From Pyxidicoccus parkwaysis (GTDB lineage Bacteria > Myxococcota > Myxococcia > Myxococcales > Myxococcaceae): a stretch of DNA of 64,000 nt. The stretch lies in contig NZ_CP071090.1 of assembly GCF_017301735.1 (NCBI RefSeq), forward strand, positions 5,694,001 through 5,758,000, given 5' to 3'. How positions within the stretch are numbered: position 1 is the stretch's first letter; the number at the start of each line of letters is the position of its first letter. Both the position numbers and the translations under genes were made by a program. Below, piece by piece: positions 55,138-63,455 of this stretch. A model generated the notes under the pieces. That model saw only the letters and a program-made list of their open reading frames with translations. It searched no databases and was not told the DNA's origin.

Positions 55138-57396
55138 CTACTTCGCCGCCGGCGCCGGAGCGGGCGCGGGCACGGGAGTCGCCGCCGTGGGCGTGGAGAC
55201 CAGCGACGGCAGCACCGCCGCGCACGTGTCCTCGGACAGCCAGCGCGCCCCGCACATCGCGGACAGAATCGGCACGCGGACCTGCCAGAGCACGACGAAC
55301 AGAATCGCCAACGCGATGCCCAGCCGAGCCCAGCCGGACAGCCCCTCCGCTCCGCCGTCCTCTTCCTGCGCAAGCACCAGCTCCGGACGCACCATGTCCA
55401 TCCGGTCCACGCGCGCGCCCTTGGGCAGCTTCGGCCGCCGCGTCACCAGCGACGACAGCGCGGGCGTCAGCATCAACCGGTCATTCAGCGCCCAGCCCGA
55501 GCCCTCCAACAGCAACGCCAGGTTGCGCCGCCGCAGCTTCAACCACCCCAGCAGCCCCGCAGGAGCCATCACCACAATCGCAATCAACGTCGCCGCCGAG
55601 ATGAGGTCCACCAGCGACAGCGACTTCACCTGCGTCACGATGAACGCGAACGACGAACCGAGCGCCGCCGCCGCGATGCTGCCCGCCGCCACCATCCCCG
55701 CGATGCCACTCGCCGCCGGAGCCGCCGCGGGAGCAGGCGCGGCCGCGGCCGGCGCGGGAGGAGCCGCCGCCGCTGCCTGCGTGTAGCCCTTCTCCAGCGT
55801 CGTATCGAACGTCTTCTCCCCCGACGTCGCCAGCCCCTCCACCTTGCTGGTGATGAACGCGCCAATGCGCGTGAAGGGCATCGTCATCGCCTCCCACAGC
55901 GACACGGGCTGGCGGATGACGAGCGTCACCGTGGCGTCGTGCTCTTTGCCATCCACGTCGTAGAAGATGCCGCGCTTGCCCACCACCAGGTCCGTGCTCC
56001 GCCCGCGCGTGACGGGCACCGCCACCTCGTAGCTCGGCGCTCCATCCTTCGGCGCCACCTGCACGTAGAGGATGCACGTGGTGCCCTGCCCCGTGAGCGC
56101 CGTGTGCGCCGCCCGGTTCGTCACCAGCACCGACAGCGTGTACTTGCGCCCGCCGAGGATGAGCGTCCCCTTCTCCACCAGCGCCAGCCGCCGCGGCATG
56201 TAGAGGTTGGGCATGCTGATGAAGTTGTTCGCGAACACCAGCAGCCAGCGCTGGTAGAGCACCAACCGCTCCAGCTCGGTGATGGCGTCCAGCGTCGGCT
56301 TCAGCGCCAGGTCTTCCGCGCACACCGCTTCAATCGCCGCCAGGTCCGCCTCGTCCACAGACGGCAGCGCGTCCACCAGCTTGCGCACGGGGCTCGCGTC
56401 CAGCTTCGCCTGCCACGCCAGCACCGCATCCGCCTTCGCCACCATCTCCCGCCACGCCGGGTCCGTGAGCCGACGCGCGTCGCCCGTCACCTGCGAGGCC
56501 ACGTCGCGGCGGAACGCCTCCAGCGTCTCGTACGCGGGGCCGCGATGGATGCGAGACCACTCCAGCACGCCCGAGGGCTCGGGCGGAGCAATGGGCAAAT
56601 CTCCCGCCGCCTTCCCCAGCGCCGCCACGTCACCGAGCGCACCCTCCACCCGCTCCGCGCGCAGGCGCAGGCTCGCCGCGGCCTCGGGCTGCGCGGCCAC
56701 CAGCCGGCACTGCACGAAGTACGCGTCCAGCCACGGCGCCACCTCGCGGATGCGCTTCGCCGTGTCCAGGCTGGTGTCACCAAAGGCAAAGGCCGCGCTC
56801 CGCGCCTCCTGGTGCGTCAGCAGCGCCGCGCGCTCCTCGCGGAAGCGCTTCACCGTCGCCGGGTCGATGCCCGGCTCGCCCGCGCGGTTCTTCACCTCGG
56901 GGAAGCAGGACATGATGTCCTGCGCCAGCGGACGCAGCCGCTCGGGCAGGTGCGCGGGCGAGACGATGCCGTCCCCATTCTGTCCCGCCGCGCGCAGCGC
57001 CGTCTCGCTGGCCCGCACCTGCTCCAGGGAGATTCGCGCCATATCCGGCGCCTTCAGCGTCCGGAGGATGGTCTCCGCCGCGCCCCGCAGCGGCCGGGCC
57101 TCCTCGGTGAGCGCATCCAACTCCAGCACGGGGCTGCCTTCGTCCGAGCCCTTCCTGTTCTTCAGTTGCTTCGCCGCCCACTCCACCGCGGCGCGCACCT
57201 CCGCCACGCGGACACGGCCGTTGCCGTCCGTGTCCAGGAACGTCAGGAAGCGAGGGTCACAGCTCAGCCCCTCCAGCGGACACGCGGTGGCAATCCACTG
57301 CGTCTCGGGAATGCGCACCGCCTCCTCGAGCACATCGAAGGACGGAAGGTCGACCTGGAGCGAGCCGCCATAGCGGCGATAGATGAGAGAGGCCAT
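55138..57396 (-). CDS. EF-hand-containing membrane protein
   Basis: 752 aa, not recognised as a named family. An EF-hand-like loop, DTDGNGRVRVAE, lies near residues 54-65 and a second partial loop, GQNGDGIVSPAHL, near 130. The middle is soluble and mixed helix/strand (NNFISMPNLYMPRRLALVEKGTLILGGRKYTLSVLV). An Ala/Pro-rich linker leads to about three C-terminal membrane helices (LVDLISAATLIAIVVMAPAGLLGWL, LGIALAILFVVLWQV and a preceding Ala/Gly helix). The end is a Pro/Ala tail. Calcium sensing coupled to a membrane function is a guess. The ATG at 57396 (MASLIYRRYGG) is chosen over an earlier in-frame ATG. Confidence 0.7.
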   Translation of the reverse strand: MASLIYRRYGGSLQVDLPSFDVLEEAVRIPETQWIATACPLEGLSCDPRFLTFLDTDGNGRVRVAEVRAAVEWAAKQLKNRKGSDEGSPVLELDALTEEARPLRGAAETILRTLKAPDMARISLEQVRASETALRAAGQNGDGIVSPAHLPERLRPLAQDIMSCFPEVKNRAGEPGIDPATVKRFREERAALLTHQEARSAAFAFGDTSLDTAKRIREVAPWLDAYFVQCRLVAAQPEAAASLRLRAERVEGALGDVAALGKAAGDLPIAPPEPSGVLEWSRIHRGPAYETLEAFRRDVASQVTGDARRLTDPAWREMVAKADAVLAWQAKLDASPVRKLVDALPSVDEADLAAIEAVCAEDLALKPTLDAITELERLVLYQRWLLVFANNFISMPNLYMPRRLALVEKGTLILGGRKYTLSVLVTNRAAHTALTGQGTTCILYVQVAPKDGAPSYEVAVPVTRGRSTDLVVGKRGIFYDVDGKEHDATVTLVIRQPVSLWEAMTMPFTRIGAFITSKVEGLATSGEKTFDTTLEKGYTQAAAAAPPAPAAAAPAPAAAPAASGIAGMVAAGSIAAAALGSSFAFIVTQVKSLSLVDLISAATLIAIVVMAPAGLLGWLKLRRRNLALLLEGSGWALNDRLMLTPALSSLVTRRPKLPKGARVDRMDMVRPELVLAQEEDGGAEGLSGWARLGIALAILFVVLWQVRVPILSAMCGARWLSEDTCAAVLPSLVSTPTAATPVPAPAPAPAAK

Positions 57397-57450
57397 ACGA
57401 GCGGCGCAAGTAAGCACACCGCCCGCGGGCCTGCACGCTTCCAGCCAGCC

Positions 57451-58422
57451 TCACATGTCTTTCACGAGGTCGAACAGGTTGCCCGCCGTGTCGTAGCTGA
57501 AGTAGGGCCCCTGCCACTTGTAGACGTGCGTCGGGTCCGGGTCCCAGAACATCCAGCTGTTCACCGTGTAGATATAGGCCCAGAACGTCTGGCCATAGCT
57601 CTCCAGCCACGGCCCGCCGCTGGCGCCACCCGTCATGCTGCAGCTGATGGTGGGGAAGCCGCTCTCGTTCCACGTGCTGCCCTGGCAGTAGTAGAGCATC
57701 GACCCGTTGTAGGGCGGGTCCGCGGGGTAGCCGAACTGGTAGATGTACTGCCCGTAGCCGTAGCCCCACTTGATGCCCTGGCCACCCACCGCGTCGACGA
57801 TGCGCACGCCGTTGAGCGGGTTCATCACCGCCGCCGCCACGTCGTAGGAGCGGTCCGCGCTGTTGATCCACCCGTTCTTCGTCCAGAGCTGGTACGCGGA
57901 CCACACGCCATATGGCGAGCCCGCGTGGTAGGCGGGCACGAAGACCCAGTTGGAGTACCACGTGCGCCCGGCACCACCGCCGTGCACGCAGTGGCCCGCG
58001 GTGAAGACCACCCGCTTGCCATTGCTGTTCACCGTGCTGCCGGAACAGCTGCGGTTCTGCCCCTGGTCGTCCGTGTAGAAGATGCGCCCGCTCATCGAGT
58101 GGATGTCGGCCGCCATCATCCGCACGCCACCGCGAGGCTCCGCGCCGTCCTCGCGGCGCATCTCGTTCTCCGGCGCAATGGGCTTGAGGCTGATGGGCGC
58201 GGTGCCGGACGTCGTCGGCACCTCGGCGGGCAGCGCCGCCGCCATGCGCTCCGGCGTCCAGTACGCGATGACGGAGTCGATGTCCTGCTGAAGCGCGAGC
58301 GTCCGAGAGCTCCCGTTGTCAGCCGGGTCCGCGGACGTCCCCGCCCACGCAGCGGGCACCGCGACGAAGACAGAAAACACCACCGCGGTGAGCGAGCCTC
58401 GACTTCTCGATAGGAATTGCAT
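57451..58422 (-). CDS. Secreted trypsin/V8-like serine protease
   Basis: 323 aa. A Sec signal peptide (LTAVVFSVFVAVPAAWAGTS) leads to a propeptide of about 80 residues, then a chymotrypsin-fold domain. The catalytic triad is visible: His in VFTAGHCVHG, Asp in RSYDVAAAVM and Ser in GGASGGPWLE. Cys pairs (SCSG with GHC; YCQG with SCSM) probably form disulphides. The start at 58422 has AAAGG at 7-nt spacing. It is probably extracellular and used in predation or nutrient release; no inhibitor or partner gene adjoins it. Confidence 0.9.
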   Translation of the reverse strand: MQFLSRSRGSLTAVVFSVFVAVPAAWAGTSADPADNGSSRTLALQQDIDSVIAYWTPERMAAALPAEVPTTSGTAPISLKPIAPENEMRREDGAEPRGGVRMMAADIHSMSGRIFYTDDQGQNRSCSGSTVNSNGKRVVFTAGHCVHGGGAGRTWYSNWVFVPAYHAGSPYGVWSAYQLWTKNGWINSADRSYDVAAAVMNPLNGVRIVDAVGGQGIKWGYGYGQYIYQFGYPADPPYNGSMLYYCQGSTWNESGFPTISCSMTGGASGGPWLESYGQTFWAYIYTVNSWMFWDPDPTHVYKWQGPYFSYDTAGNLFDLVKDM

Positions 58423-58537
58423 CAGACAGCCTTTCCGGTGACGACAGCGGGTGGAGTCCGCCATCGTCCCGGCAGGCCGGAGTGCAACTCAATACGAGGA
58501 ACCTCATACCGCGAGCGGTGACGAGGCCCCGCGCTGA

Positions 58538-60211
58538 TTACTTCTGAGCAGCGGCTTCGAATGTTGCAGGAATGCTATACACGCCCGACTTGGGCCCCTG
58601 CGCGATGATGTACATGGCACGCGAGTCGTCCTTGCCCGCGAAGGACACCGGCACCTGCACGCCCTGGTCGAGCGTCTTCCGCGCCTGCGTCTTCACGTCG
58701 TACACCGCGACGTCATACGTATCCGAGTCCATGCGCGCATACGTGGCGAGCACGCGCTGGCCGTCCTCGGACAGCTTGTAGCTGAAGATGCCCTGCATCC
58801 ATGTCTGGGCTTCGCCGGAGGGCGGCAGGCCCAGCGCCTTGAAGTCACACGAGCGCCCGTTGCGGATGCAGTTGGTCCGGAACACGAGCTGCGCGTTGCC
58901 CGGCATGAACGCATAGCCAAACACGCCCTTGTGCACCTTCTCCGCCTTCTCCGCGCCCAGCGGATACAGCATCAAATCCACCGAGTACTCGGGCTTGAGG
59001 AAGCGCGACAGGAACGCCACGAAGCGCCCGTCGCTGCCCCAGATGAAGTTGGGCACGCGCCCGCCCACCTGCTTCGGCGCGCCGTCCGGCAGCGACGCCA
59101 CCGACATCAGCCCCGCGCCCGCCGTCGTGTCCCACTTCTCCAGGAAGCCCACCGCCGTCGAGTCCGGAGCAAAAGTCAGACTGCCCACGCGCTCGCCCAG
59201 CTTGCGCCCCGGGCCTCCGTCCGCCGGGCCCACGTACAAGTCCCCGGGCACGTCCGGCTTGCCGTTCTCCGTGCGCCCCAGCCACTTGCCGTCCGGCGAG
59301 AAGGCGAAGACGCTCGACGCCACCGCCAGCCGCTTCGGCTTCATCGTCGCGACGTCCGCCAGGTACAAGTCATAGAGCCCGCGCACGGACTCGCTCCGCA
59401 CCTGGAACGCCACGTGCTTTCCGTCCGAGGACACCGCGTAGTCGCCCACCTGGTCCGCCAGCTTGCGCGGCTGCGCCTCGGGCTTCTCCACGGACACCGC
59501 CGCCAGCCCGCCCGCCGCCGTCAGCCGGCGCTTGATGAGCAGCGTCTTCCCGTCCGGGGTGAACTGCGCGGTGCTCACCTCGCCGGCCACCTCGGTGAAG
59601 GGGCCCGAGGGCAGCGCCCCCAGCTTCAGCCGCCCCGCGTCCACGAAGGCCAGCATCGTGCCGTCCGGGCTGGGCAGCATGTAGCTCACCGCCGTGCCCA
59701 GCACCGCGGGCTCCGCCTTCGCGTCATCCAGCGTCGCGACGTTCAGCGAGCCGGACTGCGAGGCCGGGTTGTAGCCCGTGAGGAACAGCGCGTGCTTCGA
59801 GTCCTTCGTGAACAGCAACCCACCCGGCACGTTGGTGACGCTCTCGCCCAGCAGGCGCGGCTCGCCGCCCTCCACCCCGACGACGTAGAGCTTGCCCAGC
59901 AACATCTGCGGGGGCACCCCGTCCAGCCGGGGCTTCTGGCCGTCGAGCAGGTACGTGGCCTTCAGCCCGTCCGGCGTCACGCGCAGGTCCGCCGCGCGGC
60001 CCGCCGCGAGCAACAACCCCTGCCCCGCCTCCGGTGCGCCTCGGCTGGGAGCGGGAGCACGCGCCGGGGCACCACCGCCCGCCGCGCCACTGCTGGCCGC
60101 GGGCGCCGCCGCGCCGCCGCTTCCCTCGTTCCCCTTCTTGCAGCCCGCACCCGCCACCGCGAGGGCAGCCAGTAGACCTGCACCCAGAAGTCGCCCCTGC
60201 CGCGTCCGCAT
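58538..60211 (-). CDS. Beta-propeller (PD40/WD40-like) lipoprotein
   Basis: 557 aa. The lipoprotein signal is GLLAALAVAGAGCKKG, followed by a low-complexity Ala/Gly/Pro linker. The rest is a series of TolB-like beta-propeller blades (SPDGTMLAFVDAG, TPDGKTLLIKRR, SSDGKHVAFQV, SPDGKWLGR, APDSTAVGFL). It is likely to be a periplasmic or outer-membrane binding protein. GAGGAG is 6 nt before the ATG at 60211, which overlaps the trmFO stop codon, so translation is coupled. No partner is known. Confidence 0.82.
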   Translation of the reverse strand: MRTRQGRLLGAGLLAALAVAGAGCKKGNEGSGGAAAPAASSGAAGGGAPARAPAPSRGAPEAGQGLLLAAGRAADLRVTPDGLKATYLLDGQKPRLDGVPPQMLLGKLYVVGVEGGEPRLLGESVTNVPGGLLFTKDSKHALFLTGYNPASQSGSLNVATLDDAKAEPAVLGTAVSYMLPSPDGTMLAFVDAGRLKLGALPSGPFTEVAGEVSTAQFTPDGKTLLIKRRLTAAGGLAAVSVEKPEAQPRKLADQVGDYAVSSDGKHVAFQVRSESVRGLYDLYLADVATMKPKRLAVASSVFAFSPDGKWLGRTENGKPDVPGDLYVGPADGGPGRKLGERVGSLTFAPDSTAVGFLEKWDTTAGAGLMSVASLPDGAPKQVGGRVPNFIWGSDGRFVAFLSRFLKPEYSVDLMLYPLGAEKAEKVHKGVFGYAFMPGNAQLVFRTNCIRNGRSCDFKALGLPPSGEAQTWMQGIFSYKLSEDGQRVLATYARMDSDTYDVAVYDVKTQARKTLDQGVQVPVSFAGKDDSRAMYIIAQGPKSGVYSIPATFEAAAQK

Positions 60212-61593
60212 CATGCGCTCCTCTGCTCCTCTTGCTCGGGCCGGCCCGTCACCGGGACGGGGACGCCCGCTTGCGGCAGCCACCCGACGAGGTCCTGCTT
60301 CGCCCTCGCCGAGTACGCGGCCCGCTTGTCCGCCTTCTTCATCCGCCCCGTCAGCGGCGGGAAGAGGCCGAAGATGATGTTCGACGGCTGATGCGGGTAG
60401 TCCGGCGGGTGCGCTTCGCCCGTCACGTGACGGTACAGCGCGCCCATCGCCGTGGTGGCCGGCGGCGGCACCCACTCCTTCCCCGTCAGCTTCGCGTGCA
60501 GCGCCAGCGCCACCAGGTACCCGCACGCCGTGCTCTCCACGTAGCCCTCCACGCCGGAAATCTGCCCCGCGAAGTACAGCCTCGGCTCCGACTTCAGCGA
60601 CAAGTCGCGCGACAGCAGCCGGGGCGAGTCGATGAACGTATTGCGGTGGATCTGCCCCATCCGCAGGAACTCCGCCTGCTGGAGGCCAGGGATGCACGTG
60701 CTGAAGATGCGCTTCTGTTCACCCCACGTCAGCCGCGTCTGGAAGCCCACCATGTTCCACGACGTGCCCGCCGTGTCCTCCATGCGCAGCTGCACCACCG
60801 CGTAAGGCTCCTGTCCCGAGCGCGGGTCCCTCAAGCCCACCGGCTTCATCGGCCCGTAGGCCAGCGTGTCGTCGCCGCGCTCCGCCATGACTTCAATCGG
60901 CAGACACCCTTCGAAGTATTTGGGTTCCTCGAAGGCGTGCGGCACCACCTTCTGGCCCGCCTTCACCTCGGCGATGAAGCGGTAGTACTCGTCGCGCGTC
61001 ATCGGCAGGTTGAGGTAGTCGTCCCCGCCGCCCTTGCCGTAGCGGCTCTGCCGGAAGGCCACGTTCAGGTCGATGGAGTCCCCGGAGATGATGGGGGCAA
61101 TGGAGTCGTAGAAGTAGAGCTTCGTCCCCACGTGCCGCTCCAGCTCGCGGGTGAGCGCGTCCGACGTCAGCGGCCCCGTGGCCACCACCACCGGGCCCTC
61201 CTCCGGGAGCGTCTCCACCTCGCCCGCCACCACCTCCACGCCGGCCATCCGCCGCAGCGCGTCCGTAATGGAGCCGGAGAAGCGCTCGCGGTCCACCGCC
61301 AGCGCGTCGCCCGCGGGCACCCGGTGCGTGTCCGCGGTGCCCAGCACCAGCGAGCCCAGCGCGCGCAACTCCGCGTGCAGCAGGCCAATGGCGCTCTCCG
61401 GGTTGTCCGAGCGCAGCGAGTTGCTGCACACCAGCTCCGCGAACTGGTCCGACTTGTGGGCCGGCGAGCGCTTGTGCGGCTTCATCTCGCGCAGCACCAC
61501 CGGCACGCCGCGCCGGGCGAGCTGGTATGCGCACTCGCTGCCCGCCAGGCCTCCGCCAATCACCGTCACCCGTTGCTGCTTCGCGTCCGCCAT
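60211..61593 (-). CDS. trmFO: tRNA m5U54 methyltransferase (folate-dependent) TrmFO
   Basis: 460 aa. An FAD- and methylene-THF-dependent enzyme that methylates U54 of tRNA. The dinucleotide site VTVIGGGLAGSECAYQLARRG is at the N-terminus. FAELVCSNSLRSD, YFYDSIAPIISGDSI and YFAGQISGVEGYVESTACG follow. The length and motifs are typical. GAGGAG is 9 nt before the ATG at 61593. It uses the methylene-THF that the other one-carbon genes here provide. It is divergent from the DksA/TraR-like gene. Confidence 0.95.
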   Translation of the reverse strand: MADAKQQRVTVIGGGLAGSECAYQLARRGVPVVLREMKPHKRSPAHKSDQFAELVCSNSLRSDNPESAIGLLHAELRALGSLVLGTADTHRVPAGDALAVDRERFSGSITDALRRMAGVEVVAGEVETLPEEGPVVVATGPLTSDALTRELERHVGTKLYFYDSIAPIISGDSIDLNVAFRQSRYGKGGGDDYLNLPMTRDEYYRFIAEVKAGQKVVPHAFEEPKYFEGCLPIEVMAERGDDTLAYGPMKPVGLRDPRSGQEPYAVVQLRMEDTAGTSWNMVGFQTRLTWGEQKRIFSTCIPGLQQAEFLRMGQIHRNTFIDSPRLLSRDLSLKSEPRLYFAGQISGVEGYVESTACGYLVALALHAKLTGKEWVPPPATTAMGALYRHVTGEAHPPDYPHQPSNIIFGLFPPLTGRMKKADKRAAYSARAKQDLVGWLPQAGVPVPVTGRPEQEEQRSA

Positions 61594-61877
61594 CCGGCTC
61601 GGCTCCTCTTTCGGGGGCGCGCTGACGCCCGTCGGTGAACAGTTAGCAGCAGTGGCACGCCGTTTCCCAGAGCGGAAAGCGGCCCGAGTCAACCCTCTGT
61701 CGCCTGCCCTGCCGTGCCCGCCCGGCCGCTCAGCGGCCCACCGCTGCACCCGGCCGGAAGGCGCGGTTTCCCTACCTGGGTTGCACCCCTACGTTTCTCG
61801 CGTTCGCCGCTCGGGGGCGGCCTGCATCCGGGCGAGCGGAAGTGAACTCGAAGCGGGAAGGACCGGAGACCAAGGCC

Positions 61878-62264
61878 ATGAGCCGAAGCAACGACCTGAA
61901 CCGGATACGGGAGCTCCTCCAGCGCCGCCGCCGGGAAATCCTCACTGCGAACGCGGGTGCGCACCGCGAGCTGACCGCCCTCAAGGACCAGGAGAGAGAC
62001 CCGGAGTACGAAGAGAATGCCCAGTCCGAGCTGGCGGACTACACGCTGTCCAGCCTGCTCGAGTCGCAGCGGCGCGAAATCATGCTCATCGACGCGGCGC
62101 TGCGCCGCATGGACATGGGCGTCTTCGGAGACTGCGTGGACTGCGGCTTCGAGATTCCGATTGAGCGCCTGGAGGCCCTGCCCTTCGCCATCCGCTGCGA
62201 GGAGGACGCGACGCTCCATGAGCTGGAGACGCGCGGCGGGCCTGCCGCCACGCCGTCGATGTAA
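61878..62264 (+). CDS. DksA/TraR-family zinc-finger protein
   Basis: 128 aa. Residues 5-85 form the two-helix coiled coil (DLNRIRELLQRRRREILT and ELADYTLSSLLESQRREIMLIDAALRRMD). The C-terminal finger reads CVDCGFEIPIERLEALPFAIRCEED. DksA has C-x2-C...C-x2-C; here the last Cys is Asp, so only three Cys remain. The protein may bind RNA polymerase in its secondary channel like DksA, but metal binding could be altered, as in the Cys-poor DksA2 forms. GGAG is 10 nt before the ATG at 61878. Nothing but the divergent promoter region is seen in 61594-61877. Confidence 0.88.
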   Translation: MSRSNDLNRIRELLQRRRREILTANAGAHRELTALKDQERDPEYEENAQSELADYTLSSLLESQRREIMLIDAALRRMDMGVFGDCVDCGFEIPIERLEALPFAIRCEEDATLHELETRGGPAATPSM

Positions 62265-62315
62265 CCGGAACACGCCCGAGACATGGGGCGCTCTCCGTGC
62301 CGCCCGGGGAGCGCC

Positions 62316-62900
62316 CTAGTTGTCATCCTTCTTGAGGACGACGAACCGGTAGTTCTCCAGCTCGTTCTGCCCCGCCGTGTAGAGCACGGTGAGGAGCATG
62401 TCGTACGGAACCTTCTTGTCCGCGATGACGGACAGCTCCCTGCTGAAGGGAGCCGCGGGGTTCCGCTCGGCGATGTACTTCAGCTTCTCCACTTCCTTCT
62501 TCAGCTGCGCGTCGAGCGGAAGCACCAGCCGGCCCTGGAGCTTGTCGGCCGGAATCTGCCCGTTCGCCAGCCGCAGGACTTCACGCTCTCCCACCAGGAT
62601 GTTCTTGGGGGTGATGGTGATGGCCACGGTGTCCTTCGGCGTGGCGCGCGTGGTGGACACGGGCGGACGCACGTCCTCGGACGCCGTAATCGCCGCGGAG
62701 GACGAGGCGAAGGACTTGAGCAGGAACACCAGGAGGATGGTCATCATGTCCATCATCGCGGTGATGTTCAGCTCCTTGATTTCGCCCGCGGCCTCGCGCT
62801 CCTTGCGCTTCTTGCGCGCCAGCGCCTTGCGGTAGCGCAGCCGCGCGAGCTGCTCATCGTCGACGTCGCTGTGGGCGGCGGGTGTCGTCGGCTCGGCCAT
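62316..62900 (-). CDS. ExbD/TolR-family biopolymer transport protein (second copy)
   Basis: 194 aa. A single N-terminal membrane helix, IKELNITAMMDMMTILLVFLLKSF, carries the conserved Asp in AMMDMM used in proton coupling. A periplasmic domain follows with TPKNILVGEREV and ADKKVPYDMLLTVLYTAG, as in ExbD/TolR. The N-terminal cytoplasmic part is very basic (RYRKALARKKRKEREAAG). It is the last gene of the exbB-exbD-exbD run, 3 nt after the other ExbD gene. Confidence 0.9.
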   Translation of the reverse strand: MAEPTTPAAHSDVDDEQLARLRYRKALARKKRKEREAAGEIKELNITAMMDMMTILLVFLLKSFASSSAAITASEDVRPPVSTTRATPKDTVAITITPKNILVGEREVLRLANGQIPADKLQGRLVLPLDAQLKKEVEKLKYIAERNPAAPFSRELSVIADKKVPYDMLLTVLYTAGQNELENYRFVVLKKDDN

Positions 62901-62903
62901 GGC

Positions 62904-63434
62904 TCAGATTGCCCCGAGGGTGACGTCCGGGAACAGCAGGCGGTGCGGCGCGGCCTGCGTCTCGCGGATGGCGTCCAGCGTCTGGGTGAGCGCCTCGTAG
63001 GGGATGTCCGGGTCCGCGCCGACGATGACCTTCGTCTCGGCGGGGAACGCGTTCTTGATCTCCACCATCTTCGCGTTGAGCGTCTTGAAGTCGTAGTCGC
63101 CGTCCGCGAGCACCGGAATGGTGGGCGCATCCGGCGCGGCGCCCTCCTGGCCGAGGGTGGTGTTCTGGCTGCTGATGAAGTGCCCCTTCTTGGAGATGAG
63201 CACGGACAGCGTGAGCTTCTGCTCGTCCTGCCCCTCCTGCGTCATGCCCGCGCTGGGCGCGCCGTAGGCGGGGGCATTCACGTTCAGGATGCCGAACGTG
63301 GCCAGGCCCGTAATCGACAGCAGCATGAACAGGATGAGATTCATGAGGATGTCGAGGTACGGGACGATGTTCAGCTCGCCCGTCTCCTCTTCCTCACGGA
63401 CCTTCAGCTTGCGCCGGGAGTAGTGGAACGCCAT
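62904..63434 (-). CDS. ExbD/TolR-family biopolymer transport protein (first copy)
   Basis: 176 aa. An N-terminal basic segment (HYSRRKLKVREEEE) is followed by the helix ELNIVPYLDILMNLILFMLLSI, with the conserved coupling Asp in PYLDIL. The periplasmic domain has VLISKKGHFISSQ and ADPDIPYEALTQTLDAIRE. The Asp motif differs from the second ExbD copy (MMDMM), so the two subunits are probably not interchangeable. It is part of a three-gene unit with the ExbB-like gene. Confidence 0.9.
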   Translation of the reverse strand: MAFHYSRRKLKVREEEETGELNIVPYLDILMNLILFMLLSITGLATFGILNVNAPAYGAPSAGMTQEGQDEQKLTLSVLISKKGHFISSQNTTLGQEGAAPDAPTIPVLADGDYDFKTLNAKMVEIKNAFPAETKVIVGADPDIPYEALTQTLDAIRETQAAPHRLLFPDVTLGAI

Positions 63435-63455
63435 GGCCGCGCACCCGTCCCTTCT

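Noticed and set aside
55939..58413. 824-aa plus-strand open frame antisense to the EF-hand gene and the protease
   Set aside because: Same shadow pattern; the opposite strand has a signal peptide and a full catalytic triad.
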